Assembly: GCA_944322325.1 (NCBI GenBank) | Contig: CALUOQ010000003.1 | Span: 186,001-250,000 of the forward strand | Origin: an uncultured Alloprevotella sp. | GTDB taxonomy: Bacteria > Bacteroidota > Bacteroidia > Bacteroidales > Bacteroidaceae | Reading direction: 5' to 3' | DNA length: 64,000 nucleotides | Shown: piece after piece, positions 6,738-16,281 of the stretch | Layout: every line of letters starts with the position of its first letter | Numbering within the stretch: position 1 is the first letter of the stretch | Translations under genes and position numbers: made by a program | Notes under the pieces: generated by a model | Seen by the model: the letters and a program-made list of their open reading frames with translations, nothing else | Databases searched by the model: none | What the model was told of the DNA's origin: nothing

Positions 6738-9095
6738 ATGAAGATGTTCCGGGCCGGCGTTCTCCTTTGGGCCGGACTGAGTGTCGCGGTGCAGCCCCTG
6801 TGCGCCCAGAAACCACTCTATCGTGATGCCTCGGCGCCGGTCGAGGTGCGGGTGCGCGACCTGCTGGGGCGCATGACGTTGGAGGAAAAGGTGGGGCAGC
6901 TCCGGTGTCCGCTGGGCTGGCCGATGTATGAGAAAGTCAGCGTGGACAGCGTGACCTGTTCCGCCGCGTTTCGCGAGCAGATGGCTGAGGCACCCGTCGG
7001 CCTTTACTGGGCGACGTTGCGGGCTGACCCCTGGACGCAGAAAACGCTGCGGACGGGGCTGACGCCCGCATTGGCCGCCAAGGCGCTCAATGCCCTTCAG
7101 CGTCACGCGGTGGAACAAACGCGGCTGGGTATTCCCCTGCTGTTTGCTGAGGAGTGTCCCCATGGCCACATGGCCATCGGGGCGACGACCTTCCCGACGT
7201 CACTGAGCCAAGCCTCGACGTGGAACGAGGACCTCATCCGCCGCATGGGCAGCGCCATCGGACAGGAGGCCCGTTCTCAGGGAGCACACATCGGCTATGG
7301 CCCGGTGTTGGACATTGCGCGCGAGCCGCGTTGGTCGCGAGTGGAGGAGACTTTCGGCGAGGACCCTTACCTGACGGGCGCGATGGGGACGGCCTTTGTG
7401 CGGGGAATGCAGGGCGAAAACGTGGGCGACGGCCGCCACGTCTTTTCCACCTTGAAACACATGGCGGCCTATGGTGTGCCGCGCGGCGGGCACAATGGCA
7501 ATCCGGCCGACATGGGGCTGCGGGCTTTGCTCGACGAATATCTGCCGGCCTTTCGCCGCGCGGTGCGCGAAGGCCGGGCCACTACGGCAATGACTTCCTA
7601 TAACAGCATCGACGGCATCCCCTGTACGGCCAATGGCTACCTGCTCGACTCCTTGCTGCGTCGGCAGTGGGGGTTCGGCGGACTGGTGTTCTCGGACCTT
7701 GGCAGTATTGACGGCATGGTGGGTGCCCGGGTGGCAGAGAATCTCGAAGCCGCTGCTGTCATGGCACTGACCGCCGGGACGGACGTCGACCTGGGCGGCA
7801 ATGCCTACGCCCGGTTGGTCGGAGCGGTGAGGCAGGGGCGCGTGGCGGAGGCCTACGTGGACAGTGCCGTGGCGCGCGTCCTTCGTCTGAAGTTCGCGAT
7901 GGGACTGTTTGAGAACCCGTATGTTGATCCCGAGACAGCGGCGCGGATTGTCCATTCGGAGGAGCATAAAGCCTTGGCGCGCGAAGTGGCGCGGCAGGGT
8001 ATCGTCCTGTTGAAGAACAAGGGCGTGCTCCCTTTGCGCAAGGGGGCTCTGAAGCGCGTGGCCGTCGTCGGGCCGAACGCCGACGTGGCGTACAATTATT
8101 TGGGCGACTACACGGCGCCTCAGGCGCCGGGCAAAGTGGTCACGCTGCTCGACGCGCTGCGTGAGCGATTACCGGGTGTCGCGGTGGACTACGCCAAAGG
8201 CTGTGCCATTCGCGACACGACGCAGACGGACATCGAGGCCGCTGTGCGCTTGGCCCGACAGGCTGATGTGGTCGTCGTGGCGGTGGGCGGTTCGAGCGCC
8301 CGCGACTTTCGGACGGAGTATGTCGAGACGGGAGCGGCCACCGTGGTGCAACCGGATGGCGGCGTGCTGTCCGACATGGAGTGCGGCGAGGGATTCGACC
8401 GCTCGACGCTGACTTTGTTGGGCGACCAGGAACGTCTGATTCGCGCCGTAGCGGCCACGGGCCGGCCGATGGTCGTCGTTTACATAGCCGGGCGGCCACT
8501 GGACATGCGGCTGGCTTCCGACGCGGCCGACGCCTTGTTGACGGCTTGGTATCCCGGCGAACAGGGAGGCCATGCCATTGTCGATGTCCTGCTCGGGGCA
8601 TACAATCCCAGCGGACGGTTGCCCCTCTCCGTCCCCCGCAGCGTGGGGCAGCTGCCCGTTTACTATTCGCAGGGCGCACAGCGCGACTACATGGACGGTC
8701 CTGGCGCGCCGCTCTATCCCTTCGGTTATGGCTTGAGCTACACTACGTTTGCCTATAGCGGACTAAAGCTTCTGCCGGGTGATGGCAAGGAAGTCGTGCA
8801 GGTCGTGAAGTGTACTGTGAAGAACACTGGCGAGCACGACGGTGCCGAGGTGGTTCAGCTGTACCTGACGGACGAGGTCAGTTCGGTACAGACACCGCCC
8901 TTGCGGTTGAGGGGGTTCCGACGCGTGGAGCTGAAGCGCGGTGAGAGCCGGGAATTGACGTTTCGCCTGACGCGTGAGGACTTGTCTATCCACGGCCGCG
9001 ACATGACTTTCCGGCTGGAGCCCGGGCGGTTCAGCGTCAGCGTGGGCGGCTCGTCGGCGTCGCGCCCCCTGAGCGGCAGCTTCGTGGTGGAGTAG
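6738..9095 (+). CDS. Glycoside hydrolase family 3 beta-glucosidase (BglX-like), exported
   Basis: The product is about 785 residues with a signal peptide ending near PLCAQ. Next comes the GH3 barrel with the TLKHMAAYG substrate motif, then VFSDLGSID carrying the nucleophile Asp (near 319). An alpha/beta sandwich domain and a C-terminal fibronectin type III-like domain (KNTGEHDGAEVVQLY) follow. This is the full GH3 layout of periplasmic BglX-type enzymes that remove terminal beta-linked glucose or xylose from oligosaccharides. An upstream in-frame ATG at 6711 is also possible. I prefer 6738 because it gives a compact signal peptide. No SusC/SusD pair is adjacent, so it is not in an obvious polysaccharide utilisation locus. 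Confidence 0.9.
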   Translation: MKMFRAGVLLWAGLSVAVQPLCAQKPLYRDASAPVEVRVRDLLGRMTLEEKVGQLRCPLGWPMYEKVSVDSVTCSAAFREQMAEAPVGLYWATLRADPWTQKTLRTGLTPALAAKALNALQRHAVEQTRLGIPLLFAEECPHGHMAIGATTFPTSLSQASTWNEDLIRRMGSAIGQEARSQGAHIGYGPVLDIAREPRWSRVEETFGEDPYLTGAMGTAFVRGMQGENVGDGRHVFSTLKHMAAYGVPRGGHNGNPADMGLRALLDEYLPAFRRAVREGRATTAMTSYNSIDGIPCTANGYLLDSLLRRQWGFGGLVFSDLGSIDGMVGARVAENLEAAAVMALTAGTDVDLGGNAYARLVGAVRQGRVAEAYVDSAVARVLRLKFAMGLFENPYVDPETAARIVHSEEHKALAREVARQGIVLLKNKGVLPLRKGALKRVAVVGPNADVAYNYLGDYTAPQAPGKVVTLLDALRERLPGVAVDYAKGCAIRDTTQTDIEAAVRLARQADVVVVAVGGSSARDFRTEYVETGAATVVQPDGGVLSDMECGEGFDRSTLTLLGDQERLIRAVAATGRPMVVVYIAGRPLDMRLASDAADALLTAWYPGEQGGHAIVDVLLGAYNPSGRLPLSVPRSVGQLPVYYSQGAQRDYMDGPGAPLYPFGYGLSYTTFAYSGLKLLPGDGKEVVQVVKCTVKNTGEHDGAEVVQLYLTDEVSSVQTPPLRLRGFRRVELKRGESRELTFRLTREDLSIHGRDMTFRLEPGRFSVSVGGSSASRPLSGSFVVE

Positions 9096-9172
9096 GGCAC
9101 TTGTCACCCGTAAGGTCACGGCTCGACGCGGGGCGTGACTTGCGGGCGAAGTTATGACGGTAAAAAAGGAAT

Positions 9173-9466
9173 ATGATGAAATACTGGAACCTGATTTACG
9201 CGCTGCTCATGTGGTCGTGGGTGGTGATGGCGGCGGTCGGGCGGCGCTATGGCGCAGTGGCTGACGGTTGGTTCGTGGCCTTGGCCCTGATGATGGAGGG
9301 GCTGGGCGCAGGGTTGTGGTTCACGGAGCGGCGGGCCGCCTCGTCGAGCGGCGTGCACGTGGCGGCCTTGGCTGTGTTCTATCTGGGTGTGCCGCTCCTG
9401 GCGTTGGCTGTCACACTCCTCTCCGTCTGGATGGTAGGCGAGCTTCCTCCCATCGTTATATATTGA
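9173..9466 (+). CDS. Small hypothetical membrane protein
   Basis: The 97-residue product has three predicted transmembrane segments (about 5-22, 32-51, 66-88) separated by a short basic loop (TERRAA). A purine-rich AAAAAGGA precedes the ATG. I recognise no family. It sits alone behind the GH3 gene with a 77-base gap and may be the tail of that transcript. Coding status rests on the hydrophobic pattern and the host-like GC content. Confidence 0.6.
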   Translation: MMKYWNLIYALLMWSWVVMAAVGRRYGAVADGWFVALALMMEGLGAGLWFTERRAASSSGVHVAALAVFYLGVPLLALAVTLLSVWMVGELPPIVIY

Positions 9467-9694
9467 GTAATTGGGTTTGCCCTGCAAGGAAGTCAATTCG
9501 CCTCGATTTTCTTGGAGGGGCAGACTCGTGATTTCTTGTCTGCTTGATTGTTTTTCCGGCTGTTCGGTTTGTACGTTTCAACCGTCTGCCGGATTTTTTC
9601 CTCCCTGTGCAATTTCTTCTCCATGCCTGAAGAAAAAAATGTGCAGCCCGGAAAAAGTCTTCTGCTGCCTCGTGGCGGGGAGGTAGCGCCGGGC

Positions 9695-10576
9695 TTAAAG
9701 CAATTGGTTAAGGTATAGCAGTTTGTAGACGTTAAAAAGGAAAACCGAGGGGTGCGATCCCGTCAGTTGGCGGCGCAGCTGTGGGGCGAGGGTCCGGTAG
9801 GCCAGACAGAGAGGGCGCGTCAGTCCGGCACGGCGCAGCTTTGCGAGCCGGGCATGGAGTCGCACATGAGGGCCGAGCTGGTCGCAGTGGTCGGCTAGGG
9901 TACGGAGTGCTTCCTCGGTCTTACGGAGGAAGTCGGTGTTCGCTTCGAGGTCTGTATTGAGCAGGGGATTGTCGATATGGACGATGCGTGCGCCGCGGCG
10001 GGCAAGCTGCTGACCGAAAAGGACATCCTCGTAACCGTAGCGGCGGAAGGACTCGTCGAACCCGACGGCGAGGAAGAGCGGACGGCGGATGGCGAAATTA
10101 AACGAACGAAAGGCGCCGTAGGGGTGTTCGTTGCGTCGGGCGACCGTAAAGCGCGTCTCGGCGGCCTTTTCGTAGCGGTAGCGCAGGGCAACGGCAGGCG
10201 AGGGGCAGCGGTCGGGGTGGACAATGCCGCCGCAGACGACGTCGGTCTTGTCGGTCAGCTGAGGGGCATAGCGTGCGAGGAAGTCGGGGTTGGGTGGCAG
10301 GCCGTCGCTGTCGAGGAAGAGTAGCCACTCACCCCGTGCCTCGCGCCCCAGGAAGTTGCGGATGGCGGCTCGGCCCAGGTTGTGAGGGGGACGCACCAGG
10401 CGGACACCGAAGTCGGCAGGCAGACGGTCGAGGGCGCGGATGGCGGCAGGGTCCGTGGAGCCGTCGTCGGCGACGACGATTTCGGTGGGGGTGTCGAGGG
10501 TGCGGGCCTGGACGGCGAGCCGCTGCACAAGGGGGGTGCAGTCGAAGTTGAAAGTTGGGATGAGGATGGAGAGCAT
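9695..10576 (-). CDS. Family 2 glycosyltransferase
   Basis: The product is about 293 residues and opens MLSILIPTFNFD. It carries VADDGSTD for UDP-sugar binding and a DSDG metal site with a following LPPNP segment. A GYEDVLFGQQL motif of the ED-type base lies near residue 190. There are no transmembrane helices. Such enzymes add sugars to O-antigen, capsule or lipid-linked glycans in the cytoplasm; the acceptor is unknown. The ATG at 10576 sits about 20 bases downstream of the TATGTTTG box, which excludes the longer upstream start. No other glycan genes adjoin it. Confidence 0.85.
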   Translation of the reverse strand: MLSILIPTFNFDCTPLVQRLAVQARTLDTPTEIVVADDGSTDPAAIRALDRLPADFGVRLVRPPHNLGRAAIRNFLGREARGEWLLFLDSDGLPPNPDFLARYAPQLTDKTDVVCGGIVHPDRCPSPAVALRYRYEKAAETRFTVARRNEHPYGAFRSFNFAIRRPLFLAVGFDESFRRYGYEDVLFGQQLARRGARIVHIDNPLLNTDLEANTDFLRKTEEALRTLADHCDQLGPHVRLHARLAKLRRAGLTRPLCLAYRTLAPQLRRQLTGSHPSVFLFNVYKLLYLNQLL

Positions 10577-10596
10577 GGCGTGCGTCGTTACGCCTG

Positions 10597-10604
10597 CAAA
10601 CATA
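10597..10604 (-). promoter_or_regulatory. -7 promoter box TATGTTTG for the GT2 gene
   Basis: TAnnTTTG on the minus strand, 21 bases before the ATG at 10576. It lies downstream of the terminator of the lpxA-type gene, so the GT2 gene is a separate transcription unit. Confidence 0.6.
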
Positions 10605-10692
10605 GGGAAAAAGGACGGGCCGGACAATACGCCCGGGGCTTTTTTCAGCGGTTCCGGCGACGTCGGGTGCGGTACGGGTGTGACGCAGACAG

Positions 10693-10730
10693 AAAAACTC
10701 GGCCCCGGAGCGCAGAGCCCGGGGCCGAGT
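10693..10730 (-). terminator. Rho-independent terminator after the efflux-lpxA operon
   Basis: Perfect 12-bp GC-rich arms (10697-10708 and 10719-10730) with a 10-base loop. On the minus strand the stem is followed directly by a run of five T. It lies 25 bases past the stop of the lpxA-type gene, as expected for the operon end. Confidence 0.85.
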
Positions 10731-10755
10731 GGCGGTGTCGGTACCGATGTCGGTA

Positions 10756-11547
10756 TTACATGTCGGCCGGCGAGACGGGACGGACGATACCGTGCGTCGA
10801 TGCCTGGATGAAGCTCATGATGTTTTCTATCTCCTCGCTCATCGGGATCTGCTCACGGATTTTGTGGACGGCGTCCTCGAGGCTGAAGTTGCCGGTGTAG
10901 ACCAGACGGTAGGTGTTGGCGATGTGGCGCAGGATGCGTTCGGACACGTTGACGTGCTTCAGTACGACGGCGTTGACGCCGTGGTAACCCGCCGGGTTGC
11001 CGCCGAGGATGACGTAGGGCGGGACGTCCTTCTGCACGCGGCATCCGCTCTGTACGAGGGAGTAGCGGCCCACGCGCACGCGCTGCTGGATAACGGCTCC
11101 GCTACTCTGGATGGAGCAGTCTTCAATGACGCAGTCGCCGGCCACACTGACGTTGATGCCAAGGACGCAGCGGTTGCCGAGCTTCACGTCGTGGCAGATG
11201 TGCACCTTGTCCATCAAGGCGTTGCCATTGCCGATGACGGCTTTCCCGTCCTTGTGGATACTGCGCGCGATGACGACATTCTCGCGGATGTCGTTGTCGT
11301 CGCCGATGATGAGGTAGCTTTTGGTGTTTGGCTCGTAGTGGAAGTCTTGCGGATCGGCGCCGAGTACGGCGTGGGAGTAGACGTGGTTGTTCTTTCCCAT
11401 CCGCGTGCCGGGCAGGATGCTGGCGTAGGGTTCGATGACGCAGTTGTCGCCGATTTCGACGTCGCTGTCGATGTAGGCGAACGGCTTGATTTCCACATTT
11501 GCCCCGATTTTGGCGTCGGGACTGACGTAGGCTAACGGACTAATCAT
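10756..11547 (-). CDS. lpxA: Acyl-ACP--UDP-N-acetylglucosamine O-acyltransferase (LpxA type)
   Basis: The 263-residue product shows hexapeptide repeats of a left-handed beta-helix from residue 5 to about 190. The MDKVHICHDVKLG segment carries the catalytic His. NPAGYHGVN introduces the helical C-terminal domain. This is the first enzyme of lipid A synthesis, moving a 3-hydroxyacyl chain from ACP to UDP-GlcNAc. It lies 19 bases after the TolC-like gene on the same strand and ahead of a strong terminator, so it is probably the last gene of the efflux operon. That is not the usual lpxD-lpxC-lpxA setting, and it could be a second copy. Confidence 0.82.
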   Translation of the reverse strand: MISPLAYVSPDAKIGANVEIKPFAYIDSDVEIGDNCVIEPYASILPGTRMGKNNHVYSHAVLGADPQDFHYEPNTKSYLIIGDDNDIRENVVIARSIHKDGKAVIGNGNALMDKVHICHDVKLGNRCVLGINVSVAGDCVIEDCSIQSSGAVIQQRVRVGRYSLVQSGCRVQKDVPPYVILGGNPAGYHGVNAVVLKHVNVSERILRHIANTYRLVYTGNFSLEDAVHKIREQIPMSEEIENIMSFIQASTHGIVRPVSPADM

Positions 11548-11566
11548 GCTTTTAGGGTTTATAAGG

Positions 11567-12949
11567 TTAGTTTCTGCCTCCGCCGAGTGCCTGGTACAGG
11601 CTGATGACGGCCTGCATCCGGTCGAACTTGTCGGAGATTAAATCGAGTTGTGCGCTGATGAGCGACTGCTGGGCAGTGAGCGTCTCGAGGTACGTCGTGC
11701 TGCGGTCGTGCTGGAAGAGGGCCCATGTTTCCTTGGCGGCCTTTTCGAGCTGGTCGACCTGTTTCTGGCGCGACTCGGCCTGCTTGACGGCGGTCTGGTA
11801 GGCTCCGAGGGTCGTGCTGACCTCCTCGCCGGCGTTGAGCAGGGCTTGCTCGAAGCCGAGGAGGGCCGATTCTTCCTCAGCCTTGGCTATCTTGAGGTTG
11901 GCGCGGAGTGCACCGTTGTTGAACAGGGGCTGTACGAGCGAGCCAATGGCCGAGGCCAGGAACTTGCCGGGGTTTGTGATGGCGCCGCCGCCGTTGTTGG
12001 TCCATCCGGCCGAACCGCTGAGCGTGATGCTGGGGTAGAAAGCGGAGTGGGCGAGGTTCGTGTCGTACACGGCACTGCGCAGGGTCATCTCGGCCATCTT
12101 CACGTCGGGACGGTTGGAGAGCAGCTGCAAGGGCACACCGACCGAGAGGTCAGCAGGGAACTGCTGCTGGTCGAAACGGCCGCGGGCGATGGGCTGTGGG
12201 GCCTGATGGAGCACCGAGCAAAGGGTGTTCTCGGTCGAGCGGATACTCTGCTCGAGCGTAGGGATGGTGGCGAGGATGCCCTGGTAGTTGGCCTTGGCCT
12301 GGGCCACAGCGGCCGAGTTGGTCATGGCGGCCACCTGCATGGCTTCCATCGTTTTCACGTTTTTCTCCCACAGCTTGGCGGTCTCCTGGGTCAGGTTCAG
12401 TTGCTCGTCGAGCATAAGGAGAGTGTAGTACATGTTGGCCACGGAAGCGATGAGGCTGGTCTGGACGGACTGCTTGGCGGCTTCGGCCTGCATGACGGTA
12501 GTCTTGGCCTTCTGCTTCTGGTTACGGAGCGAACCGATGGAGCCGAACTGCCAGCTGGCGGCTACGGGGATGGTGTAGGTCTTGGTAGCTTTGCTTCCGT
12601 CGAAGGAGCTGATGGTTCCTTCCGGCGTGAAGTTGAGCGACGGCAGGTAGGCCAGGCGCGCCGGCTTCAGGGCGGCTTCGGCCTGCTGGAGCGTCAGGTC
12701 GGCCTGGAGCAGGTCGGTGTTCGACGCCAAGGCTTGTTCGATGAGGCTTTGGAGTTGCGGGTCAGTGAAAACCTCGCGCCAAGGGCGGTTGCCGAAGTTC
12801 ACCGTGTCCCCGGCCAGCACACCGCTTTCCGCCGTGTCCCGGTAGAGGTTGTCCGTGGGGAGGTCGGAGGGGCGCTCGTAGTTGCGGTAGACCTTGCAAC
12901 TGCTCAGGAGGGCGCAGGCCCCGAGGATATAAATTAAATGAGTTCTCAT
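11567..12949 (-). CDS. TolC-like outer-membrane efflux lipoprotein (NodT/OprM family)
   Basis: The product is about 460 residues. The lipoprotein signal MRTHLIYILGACALLSSC puts the lipidated Cys at 18. Two outer-membrane efflux repeats follow, rich in Ala/Gln heptads that form the periplasmic coiled-coil barrel; the second starts near SNRPDVKMAE. This is the outer-membrane exit duct of a tripartite pump, and the RND and fusion genes are directly upstream. I chose the ATG at 12949 because it starts a classic lipoprotein signal; the frame extends 11 basic residues further upstream. A paired hairpin separates it from the RND gene. Confidence 0.88.
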   Translation of the reverse strand: MRTHLIYILGACALLSSCKVYRNYERPSDLPTDNLYRDTAESGVLAGDTVNFGNRPWREVFTDPQLQSLIEQALASNTDLLQADLTLQQAEAALKPARLAYLPSLNFTPEGTISSFDGSKATKTYTIPVAASWQFGSIGSLRNQKQKAKTTVMQAEAAKQSVQTSLIASVANMYYTLLMLDEQLNLTQETAKLWEKNVKTMEAMQVAAMTNSAAVAQAKANYQGILATIPTLEQSIRSTENTLCSVLHQAPQPIARGRFDQQQFPADLSVGVPLQLLSNRPDVKMAEMTLRSAVYDTNLAHSAFYPSITLSGSAGWTNNGGGAITNPGKFLASAIGSLVQPLFNNGALRANLKIAKAEEESALLGFEQALLNAGEEVSTTLGAYQTAVKQAESRQKQVDQLEKAAKETWALFQHDRSTTYLETLTAQQSLISAQLDLISDKFDRMQAVISLYQALGGGRN

Positions 12950-12981
12950 TCTATTCTTGTTTCGCTTTTGGTTATTGGGCA

Positions 12982-13032
12982 AAGCCAGTCCGCCACGACG
13001 GGCGGTGTCCGCGACACGCGGCGGACTGGCTT
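12982..13032. repeat. Nested inverted repeats between RND and TolC-like genes
   Basis: Perfect 13-bp arms AAGCCAGTCCGCC (12982-12994) and complement (13020-13032) enclose a second small hairpin, GTGTC-cgc-GACAC (13005-13017). No T-run follows on the minus strand, so full termination is not expected. It may set relative expression or mRNA stability of the two operon genes. Confidence 0.75.
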
Positions 13033-13044
13033 ATAGAGGACAGC

Positions 13045-16000
13045 TTACTTGGTGTACTGTTCGATGTCGGCGACGGCATCCGTGTTGTCGATGTCTTCCC
13101 AAACCATCGGTTTGACTTTCTCTTGCAGGTACTGGAAGATGACGAACAGGGCCGGCACGACGAATATCTGGCATATCATACCGATCAACATACCGCCGAT
13201 GGCCGTGGCACCGAGCGAGCGGTTACCGTTGGCGCCGACGCCGAGGGCGAACATCATCGGGAGCAGACCGATAATCATGGCAAGCGAGGTCATTAGAATC
13301 GGGCGGAGACGGGCGGCTGCGCCAAGGACGGCGGCCCACGTGATGCTCATGCCCATCTTGCGGCGGTCGAGCGCGAACTCTACGATAAGGATGGCGTTCT
13401 TGGCCAGAAGTCCGATCAACATGATCATAGCGATCTGCACATATATATTATTGGACGCCGCGCCCAGGATAGGCAGTACCAGGTTGGCGAGCCCCATCAG
13501 CTGGATGAAGATAAAGCAGCCGCAGAGTCCGAACGGGATGGACAGCATAACGGCCAAGGGCAGGACGTAGCTCTCGTACTGCGCGCTCAGCAGCAGGTAG
13601 ATGAACACGAAGCAGAGGATGAAAATCGTGGCGGTCGAGCTGCCGCTCGTGCTTTGCTCCTCGCGCGTCATACCCGAGAACTCGTAGCCGTAACCCGTCG
13701 GCAGGGTCTGTTCGGCCACCTCTTCGATGGCCTGGATGGCCTGGCCCGAGGTGTAGCCGTCGGCTGGCGTTCCGTTGACCGTCATGGAGGTGTACATGTT
13801 GAAGCGGGAGATGTTGTCCGGTCCGTAGACGCGCTTGATGGTCATGAACTGGGTGATGGGCGCCATCTCGTCGCCGTTGCGCACCTTAATTTTATTGAGC
13901 GACTCGAAGTTCGTACGTTCGCTCATTTCGGCCTGTACGTACACGCGGTAGAGCTTACCGAAGCTGTTGAAGTTCGAGGCGTAGAGACCGCCGTAGTAAC
14001 CTTGCAGCGTGGTCAGGATGTCGTTAGGCGTGAGGCCGGCTTTCTTGCAGGCGGCGGCGTCTATGTCAATCATGTACTGCGGGAACGTCGGGTTGAACGA
14101 AGTCTGCGCGGAGGCAATTTCAGGACGCTTCTTGAGTTCGGCAATGAAGTCCTGAACGACTTGGTAGAACTTGTCGAGGTCACCACCGGTCTTGTCCTGC
14201 ATGTTGAGCTCGAAACCGTTGGACACACTGTAGCCCGGAATCATAGGCGGCGCAAAGACGAGAATCTGTGCGTCCTTGATGAGGTCGCGTGCCTGTAGGT
14301 AGAGCATACCCGACACTACCGACGAGTTCTGCGCAAGGGAGCGTTCCTCCCACGGCTTGAGCTTGATCATGACCGAACCGTAGCTGGCGCCCTGTCCGCC
14401 GAGGAAGCTGAAGCCCGAGATGACGGTGCGGCTCTGCACGGCGGGGTTGGCGGCGATCAGGCTGTCGAACTGCATCATGACTTCCTCGGTGCGGTCCTGT
14501 GACGTGCCGGGGGGCAGGTCGACGCTGGCCATGATGGTACCTGTGTCCTCGTTGGGAACGAAGCCGGTCGGCGTGACGTTCATGAAGAAGATAAGGGCAG
14601 CGATGCTGACTACTACGAGGCCCAGCGACAGCCAGGGGCGATGGATGAAGTGGACTACGCTCTTCTTGTACTTTTGCAGCATGACGTCGTAGTAGGCGTT
14701 GAATGCGCGGTGGAAGCGGTCGATGAGGCTTACTTTCTTCTTTTTGTCGTCAGAGTGCGGCTTCAGCAGGATGGCGCAAAGGGCCGGCGAGAGGGTCAAG
14801 GCGTTGAGGGCCGAGATACCGATGGCGATGGCCATGGTCAGACCGAACTGGCGGTAGAACGTACCGGACGTTCCAGGCATGAAGCTCACGGGGATGAACA
14901 CGGCCATCATGACGAGCGTGATGGACACGATGGCGCCGCCGAGCTCGCTCATGGCGTCGATGGAAGCCTTCTTGGCCGAGTGGTAGCCTTGGTCGAGCTT
15001 CGCATGGACGCCCTCGACGACGACTATCGCGTCGTCGACGACGATGGCGATGGCCAATACCAAGGCGCAGAGCGTAAGCAGGTTAAGGCTGAACCCGATA
15101 AGGTTGAGCACGCAGAACGTACCGATCAAGGCCACGGGGATGGCGATGGCGGGAATCAGCGTAGAGCGGAAATCTTGCAGGAAGATATAAACGACGATGA
15201 ACACGAGGATGAACGCCTCGATGAGCGTCTTGACTACTTCGTGGATAGAGGCGAAGAGGAAGTCGTTGGCGTTCTGCGCGATGTTCACCTTGAGGCCGGG
15301 AGGCATGGTCTTCTCGGCGTCGGCGAGGAGCACTTCGAGGTTCTGGATAATCTCCGTGGCGTTTGAGCCGGCTACCTGGTAAACGATGGAGGATACGCCC
15401 TTGTGTCCGTCAACGCGGTTGCTGAACGAGTAGGTCTGGCGTCCGAGCTCGACGCGGGCAATGTCCTTCAGGCGGAGTACCTGTCCGTCCTCCGTGGCGC
15501 GGATGACGATGTTTTCGAACTCCTCGGGCGTTTGCAGGCGGCCGCGGTAGCGCAGGACGTATTGGAACGTCTGGTTTTCGCGCTCACCGATGGTACCCGG
15601 CGAGGCTTCGATGTTCTGCTCGGCAAGGGCGGCGGAAACGTCGCTCGGCATGAGCTTGTACTGCGCCATGACTTCCGGCTTGAGCCAGATACGCATGGAG
15701 TAGTCGCCACCCATCACGAAAGCGTCGCCCACACCGGGCACACGCTTCACCTCGGGGATGACGTTGATCTGGGCGTAGTTCTCGATGAACTCCTCGGTGT
15801 ACTGGTCGTTCTCGTCGACGATGGAGAACACCATCAACATACTGTTCTGGCGTTTGTTCGTCGTCACGCCGACCTGGGTTACCTCGGCGGGGAGCATACC
15901 CTGTGCGCGCGAAACGCGGTTCTGCACGTTCACGGCGGCCATGTCGGCGTTGGTGCCCTGCTTGAAGGTGATGGTGATGCTGGCCTCGCCGGTGTTGGTG

Positions 16001-16248
16001 GCCGAGGAGGTCATGTAGTCCATGTTCTCAACGCCATTGATTTGCTCCTCCAAGGGGGCGATGACGCTGTTAAGCACGGTTTGTGCGCTGGCGCCGGCGT
16101 ACGACGTGGAGACGCGGACCGTAGGCGGCGCAATATCGGGATATTGCGTGATCGGCATACTGATGAGGCCGATGACGCCGAGGATGACTATCACGATGGA
16201 GATCACCGTGGATAGCACCGGTCTGTTGATAAATCTATCTAACTTCAT
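13045..16248 (-). CDS. RND multidrug efflux pump, HAE1 family (AcrB/MexB-like)
   Basis: The 1067-residue product has the usual AcrB length. It starts with the typical cytoplasmic-to-TM1 segment (RFINRPVLSTVISIVIV). TM4 carries the proton-relay pair VVDDAIVVVE. Two large periplasmic loops follow TM1 and TM7, and twelve transmembrane helices can be counted. The C-terminal half repeats the pattern with NAILIVEFALDRR. It exports hydrophobic drugs or bile-type compounds from the inner membrane and periplasm using proton motive force. It sits between the fusion protein and the TolC-like gene in one operon. The substrate cannot be read from sequence. Confidence 0.95.
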   Translation of the reverse strand: MKLDRFINRPVLSTVISIVIVILGVIGLISMPITQYPDIAPPTVRVSTSYAGASAQTVLNSVIAPLEEQINGVENMDYMTSSATNTGEASITITFKQGTNADMAAVNVQNRVSRAQGMLPAEVTQVGVTTNKRQNSMLMVFSIVDENDQYTEEFIENYAQINVIPEVKRVPGVGDAFVMGGDYSMRIWLKPEVMAQYKLMPSDVSAALAEQNIEASPGTIGERENQTFQYVLRYRGRLQTPEEFENIVIRATEDGQVLRLKDIARVELGRQTYSFSNRVDGHKGVSSIVYQVAGSNATEIIQNLEVLLADAEKTMPPGLKVNIAQNANDFLFASIHEVVKTLIEAFILVFIVVYIFLQDFRSTLIPAIAIPVALIGTFCVLNLIGFSLNLLTLCALVLAIAIVVDDAIVVVEGVHAKLDQGYHSAKKASIDAMSELGGAIVSITLVMMAVFIPVSFMPGTSGTFYRQFGLTMAIAIGISALNALTLSPALCAILLKPHSDDKKKKVSLIDRFHRAFNAYYDVMLQKYKKSVVHFIHRPWLSLGLVVVSIAALIFFMNVTPTGFVPNEDTGTIMASVDLPPGTSQDRTEEVMMQFDSLIAANPAVQSRTVISGFSFLGGQGASYGSVMIKLKPWEERSLAQNSSVVSGMLYLQARDLIKDAQILVFAPPMIPGYSVSNGFELNMQDKTGGDLDKFYQVVQDFIAELKKRPEIASAQTSFNPTFPQYMIDIDAAACKKAGLTPNDILTTLQGYYGGLYASNFNSFGKLYRVYVQAEMSERTNFESLNKIKVRNGDEMAPITQFMTIKRVYGPDNISRFNMYTSMTVNGTPADGYTSGQAIQAIEEVAEQTLPTGYGYEFSGMTREEQSTSGSSTATIFILCFVFIYLLLSAQYESYVLPLAVMLSIPFGLCGCFIFIQLMGLANLVLPILGAASNNIYVQIAMIMLIGLLAKNAILIVEFALDRRKMGMSITWAAVLGAAARLRPILMTSLAMIIGLLPMMFALGVGANGNRSLGATAIGGMLIGMICQIFVVPALFVIFQYLQEKVKPMVWEDIDNTDAVADIEQYTK

Positions 16249-16281
16249 TGTATTTTATCGTTCTTGTTGAAGACTGCATCC

